From: Anomaloglossus baeobatrachus
Lineage: Eukaryota; Chordata; Amphibia; Anura; Aromobatidae
Direction: 5' to 3'
Length of the DNA stretch: 64,000 bases
Assembly (NCBI RefSeq): GCF_048569485.1
Contig: NC_134364.1
Span: forward strand, 140,379,246 to 140,443,245
Shown here: in pieces, positions 1 through 11,459 of the stretch
Position numbering within the stretch: position 1 is the stretch's first letter
Layout of the letters: the number at the start of each line of letters is the position of its first letter
The notes under the pieces: model-generated
Database searches by the model: none
The model's input: only the letters and a program-made list of their open reading frames with translations
What the model was told of the DNA's origin: nothing
Position numbers and translations under genes: made by a program

Positions 1-1320
1 GCTCTCTATACAAACACATCTGCAGGTATTTCCCTCTGCTCTTTATACAGACACATCTGCAGGTTTTTCCTTCCGCTCTCTATACAGACACATCTGCAGG
101 TTTTTCCCTCCGCTCTCTATACAGACACATCTGCAGGTTTTTCCCTTTGCTCTCTATAAACACATCTGCAAGTTTTTCCTTCCGCTCTCTATACAGACAC
201 ATCTGCAGTTTTTTTCCCTTTGCTCTCTATAAAGACACATCTGCAGGTTTTTCCCTCCGCTCTCTATACAGACAAATCTGCAGGTTTTTCCCTCTGCTCT
301 CTATACAGACACATCTGCAGGTTTTTCCCTCCGCTCTCTATAAATACACAGCTGCAGGTTTTTCCCTCTGCTCTCTATACAGACACATCTGCAGGTTTTT
401 CCCTTTGCTCTCTATACAGACACATCTGCAGGTTTTTCCTTCCGCTCTCTATACAGACACATCTGCAGGTTTTTCCCTGTGCTCTCTATACAGACACAGC
501 TGCAGGTTTCCCCTCTTCTCTCTATACAGACACATCTGCAGGCTTTTCCCTCTGCTCTCTATACAGACACATCTTCAGGTTTTTCCCTCCGCTCTCTAGA
601 CAGATAAATCTGCAGGTTTTTCCCTCCACTCTCTATACAGACACAGCTACAGGTTTTTCCCTTTGCTCTCTATACAGACACATCTGCAGGTTTTTCCCTT
701 TGCTCTCTATACAGACATGTCTGCAGGTTTTTCCTTCCGCTCTCTATACAGACACATCTGCAGGTTGTTCCCTCTGCTCTCTATACAGACACATCTGCAG
801 GTTTTTCCCTCCACTCTCTATACAGACACAGCTACAGGTTTTTCCCTTTGCTCTCTATACAGACACATCTGCAGGTTTTTCCCTTTGCTCTCTATACAGA
901 CATGTCTGCAGGTTTTTCCTTCCGCTCTCTATACAGACACATCTGCAGGTTGTTCCCTCTGCTCTCTATACAGACACATCTGCAGGTTTTTCCCTCCACT
1001 CTCTATACAGACACATCTGCAGGTTTTTCCCTTTGCTCTCTATACAGACACATCTGCAGGTTTTTCCCTTTGCTCCCTATACAGACACATCTGCAGGTTT
1101 TTCCCTTTGCTCCCTATACAGACACATCGGCAGGTTTTCCCTCCGCTCTCTATACAGACACATCTGCAGGTTTTTCCCTTTGCTCCCTATACAGACACAT
1201 CGGCAGGTTTTCCCTCCACTCTCTATACAGACACAGTTGCAGGTTTTTCCCTCTGCTCTCTATACAGACACATCTGCAGGTTTCTCCCTTTGCTCCCTTA
1301 CAGACACATCTGCAGGTTTT
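1..1320. repeat. 37-bp minisatellite array
   Basis: About 35 head-to-tail copies of a 37-bp unit (core CTCTCTATACAGACACATCT then GCAGGTTTTTCCCTCCG) with point variants. The array runs off the left edge of the window, so its full size is unknown. A 37-bp unit without stops leaves several frames open, so the long serine/leucine-rich reading frames here are artefacts. It abuts Tc1-like sequence at about 1320. Confidence 0.95.
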
Positions 1321-1740
1321 TCTCACTATCTGACCTGAAATCAGAGTAAACCTTTCCCCTTTTAGGTCAGTTAGGATTGTCAGAATTATCAATATTTGCA
1401 AAATGGCAGAATGAGAGAATGTTTTCAGGAATTTTCATTGCTTTCTGCTGTACCGCCCCGGTATTGGTCGGGCTGGGGCCGTCGTGGCTCGAGGGGCCTG
1501 GACCCGGTTTGGCAGACACTTTGATCCGTGAAAAGGGGGCATTTACAGGGGATAAGTTCGTGACGCCACCTGTGGGTTGCGGTAATGGGAGTACCGCCGC
1601 TGCTGTAAGGAGTACCGGGGCAGATGGAGTTAAGCAGCCTGATGTTATTCCCTCCACAGGTAGGGAAGGCCCCGGGCTCAGGGTGTTGGTGGCAGGGCCG
1701 GCTCCAGGTTTTTGTGGGCCCTGGGCGAAAGAGTCTCAGT

Positions 1741-1918
1741 GGGCCCCATCCACACACAGACATGCACAGATACATACACATACAGGCATATGTACACATA
1801 CATATTTAAAGAGAAATTCACAAAAACACATAAATAGACATTAATCTAGACACAGTCATATACACTGCCAGATAGATACACATCATACACACACACACGC
1901 ACACACACACACACACAT
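1741..1918. repeat. CA-rich microsatellite and degenerate CACA tract
   Basis: Degenerate ACACATACA repeats culminate in an almost pure CA run near 1880-1917. Low-complexity DNA inside the hAT element; reading frames over it are meaningless. Confidence 0.85.
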
Positions 1919-2339
1919 TATTTTTATATATTTATCCTGTATATATATTTCTAATATTGGGAAGCCGGCAACAGCCTCATTCACCTCCCGGCTTGTCTAA
2001 CAGACATGGTCGCACATAGAGCACACTAACACTGCTGTATATACATCACAAGAGAGGCTGGGGACAAACACAATACTGGGGGGAATACATATTACTGAGG
2101 AAAGGGGTATACAGCTCTAGAGGAGGGCAGTGACTGAGGTGGGGGGGGACAGCTGTGAGGTGGGGGGTTGACATGCAGCTCTGGGTGTATACAGCTCTGG
2201 GGTGGGGGGGGGCATACAGCACCTGGGTGGAGGGGACATACAACTCTGGGGGTATAGTAGTATGCAGCCCCCATATTGTGTTATGAAGCCCCCATTGTCC
2301 TCCATATAGTATTATGTAGCCCCCGTATGCACTATGCAG

Positions 2340-2796
2340 CCCCCATATAGCACAATGCAGACCCAGATAGCATTAGGCACCTTCATGTAGTATACAGCAC
2401 ACATATAGCACAATGCAGACCCAGATAGCAATAGGCACCCTCATGTAGTACACAGCCCCTAAATACCACAGTGCAGAGCCAGATAGCATTAGGCACCCTC
2501 ATGTAGTACACAGCACCTATATAACACAGTGCAGAGCCAGATAGCATTAGGCACCCTCATGTAGCATACAGCTTGTATATAGCACAGCCTGTATATAGCA
2601 CAGTGCAGAGCCAGATAGCATTAGGCACCCTCATGTAGCATACAGCTTGTATATAGCATAGCCTGTATATAGCACAGTGCAGAGCCAGATAGCAGTAGGC
2701 ACTCTCATGTAGCATACAGCTTGTATATAGCATAGCCTGTATATAGCACAGTGCAGAGCCAGATAGCAGTAGGCACCCTCATGTAGAATACAGTGA
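2340..2796. repeat. About 59-bp tandem repeat
   Basis: Repeated units contain GCAGAGCCAGATAGCATTAG and the motifs GGCACCCTCATGTAG and GCTTGTATATAGCA, with an additional short duplication of the TATATAGCA part. About seven imperfect copies. It ends where the CAGTGGCGTAAC hAT terminus begins at 2805. Confidence 0.8.
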
Positions 2797-2804
2797 TTAA
2801 TACT

Positions 2805-3739
2805 CAGTGGCGTAACTAGAGTTTGATGGGCCCTGGTGCAAAATTTGGACCGGGGCCCCCCTCCACGTACACCGACACTTAGGGTGCGGGATAATGACAC
2901 TGACACTCGGGGTACAGGATAATGATGCTGACACTTGGCTCTTACCCTCAGCACCCAGGTTTCCCATGATCTGAAATCCCTCTATCAGTACCCAGCTTTC
3001 TCATGTTCTGATATCCATCTTTCCCTCAGCACCCAGCTTTCCCATAACAGAGTAAAGCTGGGTGCTGAGAGATGTATAGCAGAGCATGGGAAAGCTGGGT
3101 GCTGAGAGATGTATAGCAGAGCATGGGAAAGCTGGGTGCTAAGAGATGTATAGCAGAGCATGGGAAAGCTGGGTGCTGAGGGAAAGAGCCTTTTTCCCTC
3201 AGCACAAAACATTCCCATCCCATACTTGTATCTTTGTCCTCCTTATATATAGATCTCCAAATACTATAATGGCCCCCACATAGCCTTCCGTATAATATAA
3301 AGGGTCCCACATAACCCGTCATATATTATAATGCACCCCCATAGTTCTCCATGTATTATAATTCACCCCATAGTACTCCATATATTATACTGCACCACAG
3401 TCCTCCATGTTTTATAACGCACACCCATGTGTGTCCATGTGTAAGGTAGCCTCCATATTTCTCCATTTATTATAATGTAGCCCCCATAGTGCTATATGTA
3501 TTATAATGTAGCGCCATAAATCATCATATTGTATTATGCAGCCCCATACTCCTCCATGTATAATGCACTTCTAGTCCATGTATAAGGTGTCCTTCATGTT
3601 TATTATGCAGTCCCATAGACCTCCATGTATCATGGAGCCAGGCCCCTCCAGGCCTCCATGTGTCATGCAGCCAGCAAAATAAAAAACAAGTACCTCTCTT
3701 CTCCTTCCGACCCCTGCGACTGCGGTAGTTACGCCCCTG
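2805..3739. mobile_element. hAT-type element, CAGTGGCGTAAC family, nested copy
   Basis: Starts CAGTGGCGTAACTAGAG and ends TAGTTACGCCCCTG, the same termini as the elements at 25562 and 35494, with closely similar sequence just inside the left end. No convincing 8-bp duplication is visible (TTAATACT on the left against CCCCCATA on the right), so the right boundary may be internal or the copy may be rearranged. It contains about 3.5 copies of a 37-bp tandem repeat around GGGAAAGCTGGGTGCTGAGA (3040-3185). No transposase seen. Confidence 0.65.
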
Positions 3740-4300
3740 CCCCCATATGTCACACACCCTGCACCCCCATATCACACACACTACACCCTCATATCTCACA
3801 CACCCTGCTTCCCATACAGCCTGCACCCCCATATCACACACACTACACCCCCATATCTCTCACACCCTGCTTCCCATACAGCCTGCACCCCCCATATCAC
3901 ACACACACACTGCTCCCCATACAGCCTGCACCCCCCATATCCCACACACACACACTGCTTCCCATACAGCCTGCACCCCCCAGATCTCACACACTACACC
4001 CCCATATGTCACATACCCTGCTTCCCATACAGCCTGCACCCCCCATATCACACACACACACCCCCATATGTCGCATACCCTGCTCCCCATACAGCCTGCA
4101 CCCCCATTTCACACACACTACACCCCCATATCTCACACACCCTGCTTCCCATACAGCCTACACCCCCATATCTCTCACACCCTGTTTCCCATACAGCCTG
4201 CACCCCCCATATCCCACACACACACACTGCTTCCCATACAGCCTGCACCCCCCATATCACACACAATACACCCCCATATGTCACACACCATGCCCACATA
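3740..4300. repeat. CCCCCATATCACACAC minisatellite
   Basis: Imperfect tandem units of roughly 30 and 60 bp built from CCCCCATATCACACACACTA and CACCCTGCTTCCCATACAGC. Long histidine/threonine/proline-rich reading frames on the plus strand and cysteine/glycine-rich ones on the minus strand come purely from the repeat. Confidence 0.85.
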
Positions 4301-6315
4301 TCTCACCCTGCCTGTACCCCAACTTACCCCTCTCAAACACTCTGCACCCCTTCACATGCTTCTGTCACAGTCTGCAGCCCTCATATGCCCCTCACCCTGC
4401 AGCCCCCCTCACCCTCATGTCCCCTCTTTTCTTATTACCAGTCATCATGTGTCCACATCTCCTTCAGGATTCAGTATCTTGCTTTCTGCCCGGCATCCTG
4501 TGTCTCCTCCCACACAGTCACATGGGCGTGACATCATCGCAGGTCCTGCAGGATGGAGATTCCGTCTGCTGTGCAGGTCAGGACTAGCACTCCTGCAGCT
4601 CAGACATGGCTGGTGGCCTCTCCAGGTCAGGGGCCCCTCTACTGACACTGGGCTCCCCTGACTCACAGGCCGGCCACTACACAGCAGCACTACACATAGA
4701 CGCAGAGCGGCTGCCGGGCCCCTATGTGTACTAGTGCCGCTGTGTAGTGGCCGGCCTGTGAGTCAGGGGAGCCCAGTGTCAGTAGAGGGGCGGCTCACTT
4801 CTCCTCGTTCCCCCGCTGATCCGGTCTCCTCGGCGCATCGTCCATTGCTGTCGCTCGCTCTGACCTCTCTGCAGGCGCGCAGTGATGACGTCACCGCGGT
4901 CCTCTGCAGAGCTGTCAGAAGAACGCCGACAGTCACAGCGGAGAGAATGATAAGAGAGGGAGCGCGCCGCTCACTCTCTCATCATTGCTCTCAATTGTAT
5001 CGGCACCTGCGATGCTGCTGCAATTGAAAGCTCGATCCTCGGCGGGGGGTGGTGACAGCGCGGCCACCGGGCCCCCCTGAGTAGCGGTGCACCACTCCTG
5101 CCACCGCGAGTGGGCCCCCCCCCGGCAGCTCAGGGCCCCGGCATTTGACCGGGTTTGCCGGGTGCTGGCGCCGGCCCTGGTTGGTGGGATGTTTGGGAGC
5201 GCAGGGTGCAGGGGACCAGGGCACTCACTGTGGGTAGTCGTGGTGCTGGATGAGGATTATAAAGTCACACGCTGCAAGGAAACCAAATTCTCTGTGTACC
5301 ACAGTCACTGCGCGGAGCCCGTCCAGGTATCTGCTCCCACCAGTGTCACTTGATAGTTCGGAGCCTACCTCTGTGCACAATTTAGTTGTCTGTTTGTGGC
5401 CCCATGGCTTGAAGCTGTTAGGGCCCCGCTCACTATGTTAAGTGTAGCTGTGCTCATGAGGGCTGGCACTTGGGAATTCAGTGGGCTGCTTTTTTAGCTG
5501 GAAAACCTTGTTTCCCGTGTTGTGTTGATGCCCCCAATCTCTGACCTCTGTGGGAAGGTCCCTGAAGGCCCCCTTCCTCTGCAGGTTAATTGCCAGGACG
5601 TTGAATCGGCTCCTGACCTAGGGTCCTGTACCCCGTCGTGCTCGGTACCGGTCAGTTTGTTTTGGGCTTGCTGGTGCTGACAGTCCTCCTAGACTATGTA
5701 CGTTGCACCCTCTTCCAATGTCACTGCCACCAGTCCCCGACTCCTCTGGTCCCGGACCACCGTCTGCGACCCAACCACAGTCTATCTCCCCAGGAGCTCA
5801 CTCTCCCCAGCTCCTCTCTCTTTGAGGGCTCTCACTACTCTCTTGCTACTTCCCTCCCACCAGTCTGCCTGACCCCTAGGTGTGTGTCCCTTTTCCAGCT
5901 GGACCAACCCACTGGTGTGTCTGACAGGTCATGATGTGAGGTGTTGATTGGGATTTGTGGTGCTGATGGTAGTGACACCGATTTCTTAGGAACCTGGAAT
6001 CATGGGGGGTAGGTCCTGCACCCTGGGTAAGGATTGCAGTACCCTGTGGCACCCTGATGTACTCAGGGACGCCACACTGCAAAGTTAAAAGTTTCCATAC
6101 ACTTAGAGCACTATGCCTTTACACAGTATGGGACCGCCCATATGATGATGTCATGTCTTTGGAAGCTTCTGATAGGTTTATTGCCAACATCTGGGTTAAT
6201 TAAAGGCACATCTGTGAATGTATCTTATTGCACGTGTGAAACACACGGCTTCTTTGTGTAGCATAATGGGAAAGTCAAAAGTAATCAGCCAAGATCTCAG
6301 GAAGAGAATTATGGA

Positions 6316-7060
6316 TGTCATGAGGGTATCATGACTAAGAGTGGTCCCTCCTATTTCTGGTGTCAGGAGATCACAGCGCATGGCTTCATACACACTTCCT
6401 CAGGTTAATACTGCTGGCTGTGCAGATTCTCCTTTATCCAGCGCTGCTAGGGTTAAGTAAATCCTCTGGTCTCCTGAACTCTGAGTGTGAGTAATAGTCA
6501 GCTGTTATCTATTGCTAATTAGCTCTGCTATAAAGGCTTCTCTCCTAGTCCAGGTAATCGCTGGTGATAGTCTGTACTATACTGGCTTCTAGAGGGGACC
6601 TGTGAGCTGAGGACCAGGAAGCCATTCAGAGAGGTTTGCTGGGTGAAAGGCGTGTTGTTTTCCCTTCCTTAATCCTGTTTGGTTTTTCTCCTCTGGTCCG
6701 TTCCTCATTATTACATCTTGACGTGTTGAGTGCTTTGTATAATTGCTGTTTATTTTATCCCTGTCTGTCTTTTCCTCTGTGTCTTTAATCTAGAGCAGGA
6801 CTAGCATTTCTGCTGCCCTACACTATACAGGGCCAAGCCCAGGGAAAGGCAGAGATAGGCACACAATCGGCGATGGGGTGAAAGAACCCGTATAGGGACG
6901 TTAGGGAGTGCAGGGATCTGTCTCAGGGGAGTTTACGAGGTGACCCTGCTCTCCTTTTCCTAGTGCAAGTGCCCACTGTTGTAACGTGTAACCTGCGTGT
7001 TGTGGCACTTGGTGGGGGTTCCTGTGTATCTGGTGGAACCACAGTAGTCACTGCGTGACA
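6316..7060 (+). mobile_element. Solo LTR, different family, in the Tc1 transposase
   Basis: Begins TGTCATGAGG and ends CTGCGTGACA, with the near-duplication ATGGA/GTGGA at 6311-6315 and 7061-7065. A TATAAAGGC promoter-like box lies near 6530. Tc1 transposase sequence is continuous across the site once the LTR is set aside, which defines the boundaries. It is a solo LTR with no internal region, unrelated in sequence to the CGCCC-starting LTRs of this window. Confidence 0.75.
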
Positions 7061-7113
7061 GTGGACTTGGACAAGTCTGGTTCATCCTTGGGTGCAATTT
7101 CCAGATACCTGAA

Positions 7114-8205
7114 TGTAGCGCCCCTGAATCCATCAGGGACTAATAAGGTACTGCATCCCCACCAGAATGCAGGGCCTACCCCCTATGGACCTGGAAAACC
7201 AGCGCCGGTAACACACAAACACTCCAGATAATCCCTGTTTTTCCCCAATTATCCCCCATAGAATAGTACCAGGCTAGGGTTGGACCAATAGATGGCCGCC
7301 TAGAGGTGGAGCCAATCCAGTCCACTAGACAACCAGGTGGGAGGGGCAGACAGGGACAGTTAGACAATGGAGGAGAGACACAGTAGAAAGAGTAGTGGAG
7401 GAGAGTGTGTTGGAGACAGCGAAAGTGAGCAGATGGACTGACAGGACTGAACAGTGACCTGAGGGCCCAGGCAATTAGTTGCCGGTGGAGTACTCCCAAA
7501 ACTATGCACCAACGGGGTACAAAATCCTAGGTCAGGCAAAAGCTCCAGGCAGACCTGATAAAAATTGCACACTGAGGGGACCATCAAGGACCTCACTGAC
7601 CTTGAAGTTCGGGACTCAGTAGCAAAGGGAGAACCGGGGACAGGACCAGAGACTCCAACCCCACAGGGTTCACGCTACCGTCATACGGACTGCTGAAGAA
7701 GACAACAAGGAGGGGACCCTCAGCCGCTCTACGCCACAGCGACCCACCAACCAAAAGACAGGTGCAGGGGAAGAAGTCACCAGGTTGCTAAACCGGCACT
7801 GGGACTAAGGGAACCTGCGGTTAAGACCAGCCAGTCTCAGGTGACCAATTTCCAGCTTGCAGTGAGTAAAATGAACCAGTTACACCGAACTTCCGTTGTG
7901 GCCTACCTTCTTTCAACACCCACCTGCACCACCTATCCTCTGGGGCCTGGCCCTGCTTGCGGAGGGCCTAATATCCAGGCTGCCACTAACCCCAGCCCCA
8001 GTAGTGAACCTTGTGCAGCAGCGGCTCCATCTACATAGCCGCAAAACCGCAAGTGGTGTCACATATAAACTTTATTCAACAATCCCCTGTAAATAATCCC
8101 CTTTTTAAAAAGCACCCAGGGCACGGAACCGGGCAACGGCCACCAAAGTGACATTCTCCAGTTATACACTGCCTGGGACAGAGTACCCCATAACCCTGGG
8201 TGACA
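7114..8205 (+). mobile_element. Solo LTR, variant of the CGCCC family, in the Tc1 remnant
   Basis: Begins TGTAGCGCCCCTG and ends CCCTGGGTGACA. TGAA lies just before it and within GATGAAGG just after it, a probable but imperfect target duplication. Tc1 coding sequence resumes directly after. Resembles the LTR starting at 56021 (TGTGGCGCCCCTGAG). Solo and fossil. Confidence 0.7.
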
Positions 8206-8369
8206 GATGAAGGTGCCTCGTTCATCTCTACAAACAATTATACGTAAGTACAAACAAACGGGTCCTGCTGAAGCGCGGACTCTGTTGCGTGAAATAGCTG
8301 TCATCCTGAACTCTGCCTTACCTGTATGTTATGATTCTATGATGGACTGAAGAATTAAGTTGTGAAAAT

Positions 8370-8705
8370 TAACATTAGTGAGTTCCAAACTTCTGGTTTC
8401 AGCTGTAGGTCAGGAATGAGTGGCAGGGTATACAGAATATGAACCATTATTTGGTTCAGCTCAGGAAAGTCCAGGCACAGCCGTAGTCCACCATCCTTTT
8501 TTTTAACAAAGAAGAAACCAGCAGCTACCAAAGATGAGGATGGCCTGATGTGCCCTTAGCCAGACTCTCAGTTATGTACCCCTTAAGAGCTAATCTCTCA
8601 GGGCCCGACAAATTATACAGTCTGCACTTGGGCAATTTTTCCCTTGGCTTCAACCTTATGGTGCAGTCGTTAGGTCTATGCGGCAGCAACTTGTGACAAC
8701 CCCCC
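8370..8705 (-). mobile_element. Ty3/Gypsy pol fragment
   Basis: The minus strand encodes PHRPNDCTIRLKPREKLPK followed by the LYNLSGPERLALKGYI segment and a KGTSGHPH region. This is the linker from protease to reverse transcriptase, and the first part of the RT fingers, of vertebrate Ty3/Gypsy elements. It is a short, broken, isolated fossil with no LTR or integrase next to it. Confidence 0.75.
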
Positions 8706-8717
8706 TCTGAGAACACA

Positions 8718-9176
8718 TTATTATTATTTATTATTATAGCGCCATTTATTCCATGGCGCTTTACAAGTGAAAGAGGGTATACGTACAACAATCATTAACA
8801 ATACAAAACAGACTGGTATAGGAGGAGAGAGGACCCTGCCCGCGAGGGCTCACAGTCTACAGGAGGAGAGAGGACCCTGACCACGAGGGCTCACAGTCTA
8901 CAGTGAATGGGTGATGGTACAATAGGTAAGGACAGAGCTGGTTGTGCAGTGGTGTACTGGACTGAGGGCTATTGTAGGTTGTAGGCTTGTTGGAAGAGGT
9001 GGGTCTTGAGGTTCCTCTTGAAGCTTTCCACGGTAGGGGAGAGTCTGATGTGCTGAGGTAGAGCGTTCCAGAGTATGGGGGAGGCACGGGAGAAATCTTG
9101 TATGCGATTGTGGGAAGAGGAGATAAGAGAGGAGTAGAGAAGGAGATCTTGTGAGGATGTGAGGTTGCGCACACAT
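8718..9176 (-). mobile_element. L2-like LINE, C-terminal piece and 3' tail
   Basis: The minus strand encodes DFSRASPILWNALPQHIRLS and then TVESFKRNLKTHLFQQAYN, the typical last residues of an L2/CR1-type ORF2. After its stop comes a 3' region with a duplicated GAGGGCTCACAGTCTACAG segment and a terminal TTATTATTA tract at 8718-8740. The orientation is 3' end to the left. It is severely 5'-truncated, which is normal for LINEs. A shorter relative of its AGCGC...GCGCTTTACA tail is at 24529-24598. Confidence 0.75.
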
Positions 9177-9539
9177 CACCAAAATCAGAGAGGTGATCTG
9201 GAAGACTAGAGCTAACCGCCGAAATACAGGTTCCTAGACAGTGTTCTTTACAATATATGCTCTATTTAATTATGTCTTGGGCTTGCCAGTCAACAGGTGG
9301 GTTATATAATGCAAAGCAGGGGAACCCTAATACAGTTTGTGCAGGAAGCCCCTTAAGCATATAACAAGTTATGCGCTCTGAATGGAGTACCCCTATACAG
9401 AGATCCAGCCCCTGAACACACTCAACAACACCCCCTGACAAAGAGGTGATGAATCAATGGCAACAATCTGTACCTGATTATATAAATGCTTCTCCTCTAA
9501 CCCAGAAGAACGAGCGAACGTTTCATCAATAACTCAGGA
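9177..9539. other. No recognisable gene or repeat
   Basis: About 360 bp between the LINE piece and the Penelope-like element. I see no coding signal, terminal repeat or tandem structure here. Confidence 0.5.
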
Positions 9540-9752
9540 TATTTCAAGTCCGGCACACACATTCAGAGAAGACTCTAGAATGTTTATCAACAAGCAGGGG
9601 ATGTGTGAGAGCATCAACGCTGCGGCCACGTCACCTTCCTCAGATTCACACTAAAATGTAAGTGATAAAACAATAAGGAATAAAGCCTCAATGTCTCACA
9701 AGAGTGCAAATACATAGTGTAGTATAAACCACAAATAATGTCACATAACATA
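9540..9752. repeat. Left arm of Penelope-like inverted repeat
   Basis: The reverse complement matches 17003-17210 with scattered differences; shared blocks include TGTGACATTATTTGTGG, AAGGCTTTATTCCTTATTG (one change) and GTGTGAATCTGAGGAAGGTGA. Arms this long facing each other around coding pieces support one large element rather than two unrelated repeats. Confidence 0.75.
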
Positions 9753-11459
9753 CAAAAAGATAACAGGGATCTTCTGTAATCAAATGCATGGAAGAAATCA
9801 GAACAATAATATTGGAAACATAGGAAGCGAGACGCCAAAATATGCATCAATCAAAGTAGAAGAAGGTGCGCGGAAATGAGTCTCTCAGCTGGCACATCCA
9901 TGAGGACGTATGGTTAATGCGCATGAGTCTGCTTTCCTCTGTGCAGGAACACTAGAGCATGATGTGATCAGGAAACTAGCGCTGCCATAACTAGGCAAAT
10001 GCGCATGATGCAAAGGTGGAGAAGACCTAACGGGGCCGTAGGGTGACTAAGCATGGATGGGAAATGGGGATAACAGGGAGAGGATTGAATGGGATGGAAT
10101 GGATGTGATAGATCCCTAAGAGAATGAAACAGAGATGAATGAGTGTTATATGTGTTCAATGTCTATGACATGACCAAAGCTCATGGAAAACAAATAAATA
10201 GGAATCCACCCAAGTGAGATAGGTGAAACAGATGACAATGAAAAATAAAAGATAATAAAAAATAAGAGGATAATAGAGGAAAAGAAGAAGATTGGGGTAG
10301 AAAGGAATGGGAAAGTAAAGGAGAGAAGAAAGGAAAAGGAGGTTGGAGTTCGGATAAAGAGGTAAACAAGATAGAACCTGAGTGATGGGGAATATAAGGG
10401 AAGAGAGGACAGGGACAGAGGTTATAAGAGATACTACTGTATATAGTTCCACCATCTTCATATCCGCGGTCAGATTCCTGGCTAAAAAATAAGAGCCGCT
10501 AGTAAGTTCATGATATAAAGATAGAAGAATGTCAACTCATAAGAAACTCAAGGTATCAAAGTCCCTGTTGAGGCCCCTAGGTTCCAGAGTTTTTAGAAAA
10601 ATCCAAAATGTCTCCCATTGTTTCAGAAGTTTAACTCTATCACCCCCTCGTCTGGGTGACTGGATCTGTTCCAGGATCTGGAACCGTAGTTGACTAACAT
10701 TAAGTCCATATTTGTGAAAATGAGACATTAATGGGAGTGGACAGTTTAAGCATGGAAAAGTGCCTCTCCGTGTGGGTGAGTAAGTGGATGTGAACTGGCC
10801 TAGTTAACCCCTTCACCCCCGGCCACTAAAACACCCTAATGACCGGGCCATTTTTTGCAATTCTGACCAGTGTCACTTTGACAGGTTATAACTCTGGAAC
10901 GCTTCAACGGATCCTGGCGATTCTGAGATTGTTTTTTCGTGACATATTGTGCTTCATGTCAGTGGTAAATTTAGGCCGATATTTTTTGCGTTTATTTGTG
11001 AAAATTTAGGAAATTTGGCGAAAATTTTGAAAATTTCGCAATTTTCAAACTTTGAAAATTTATGCCCATAAATCTGTGAGATATGTCACACAAAATAGTT
11101 ACTAAATAACATTTCCCACTTGTGTACTTTACATCAGCGCAATTTTCGAAACAAATTTTTTTTCCGTTAGGAAGTTAGAAGGGGTCAAAGGTCATCAGCA
11201 AATTCTCATTTTTCCAACAAAATTTACAAAATAATTTTTTTAGGGACCACATTACATTTGAGGTGACTTTGAGAGGCCTAGGTGACAGAAAATACCCAAA
11301 AGTGACCCCATTCTAAAAACTACACCCCTCACACTGCTCAAAACCACATCCAATAAGTTTATTAACCCTTTAGGTGCTTCACAGGAACCAAAGCAATGTG
11401 GAAGGAAAAAATGAAAATTTTACTTTTTAACACAAAAATGTTACTTTAGCCATAAAATT

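Larger units (their letters stand above)
1693..5179. mobile_element. Non-autonomous hAT element, 3.5 kb, in LTR-A
   Basis: The ends are CAGGGCCGGCTCCAG and, inverted, CTGGCGCCGGCCCTG. The flanking 8-bp duplication GTTGGTGG (1685-1692 and 5180-5187) is perfect, as expected for hAT transposition. Precise removal restores the LTR to match the copy at 15538-16631. No hAT transposase was seen. The interior is built of tandem repeats plus a second hAT-type element starting at 2805. Confidence 0.9.
1449..6076 (-). mobile_element. Solo LTR of the 4-bp-TSD family (LTR-A), split by a hAT element
   Basis: The LTR occupies 1449-1692 and 5188-6076, reads on the minus strand, begins TGTACCGCCCC and ends ACGCCACA in plus orientation. 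It is flanked by the 4-bp duplication CTGC (1445-1448 and 6077-6080). The middle is a 3.5-kb hAT insertion. It aligns throughout with the uninterrupted copy at 15538-16631. It is a solo LTR with no internal region, so a fossil. Confidence 0.85.
6266..8255 (+). pseudogene. Tc1 transposase N-terminal fragment, interrupted
   Basis: The ATG at 6266 opens MGKSKVISQDLRKRIMD, the classic start of Tc1/Sleeping Beauty transposases. It resumes at 7066 with LDKSGSSLGAISRYLK and at 8210 with KVPRSSLQTIIRKYK. Together these are the first helix-turn-helix of the paired-like DNA-binding domain. Two LTR insertions lie between the pieces, the rest of the protein (second HTH and DDE catalytic core) is absent, and sequence after about 8260 is unrelated. 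This is a dead host-genome copy. The start codon choice follows the family, which begins MGKSK. Confidence 0.8.
1321..8305 (+). mobile_element. Sleeping-Beauty-like Tc1 transposon remnant, split by three insertions
   Basis: Pieces at 1321-1448, 6077-6315, 7061-7113 and 8206 to about 8260 line up, in order, with the left part of a salmonid/frog Tc1 element: terminal-repeat-like sequence with TTAGGTCAGTTAGGAT near 1363, the GCTTCTGATAGGTTTATTG leader near 6167, then the transposase start. The pieces are separated by three LTR insertions with matching or near-matching flanking duplications. The right half of the element was not found. Family assignment comes from remembered Tc1 consensus structure; the order of pieces is seen directly. 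Confidence 0.8.

Noticed and set aside
1-1320. CRISPR-like regular array
   Set aside because: Units are contiguous with no unique spacers, and the DNA is clearly vertebrate.
147-1349. Overlapping serine/leucine-rich frames of up to 372 codons
   Set aside because: They come from a 37-bp repeat that happens to lack stops; all three frames carry the same peptide in rotation.
2805-3739. Full hAT copy with 8-bp duplication
   Set aside because: The termini fit but the flanks do not match, so I list the element without claiming intact borders.
3625-4661. Histidine/threonine/proline-rich frames of 304 and 320 codons
   Set aside because: Tandem-repeat artefacts over CCCCCATATCACACAC units; no domain.
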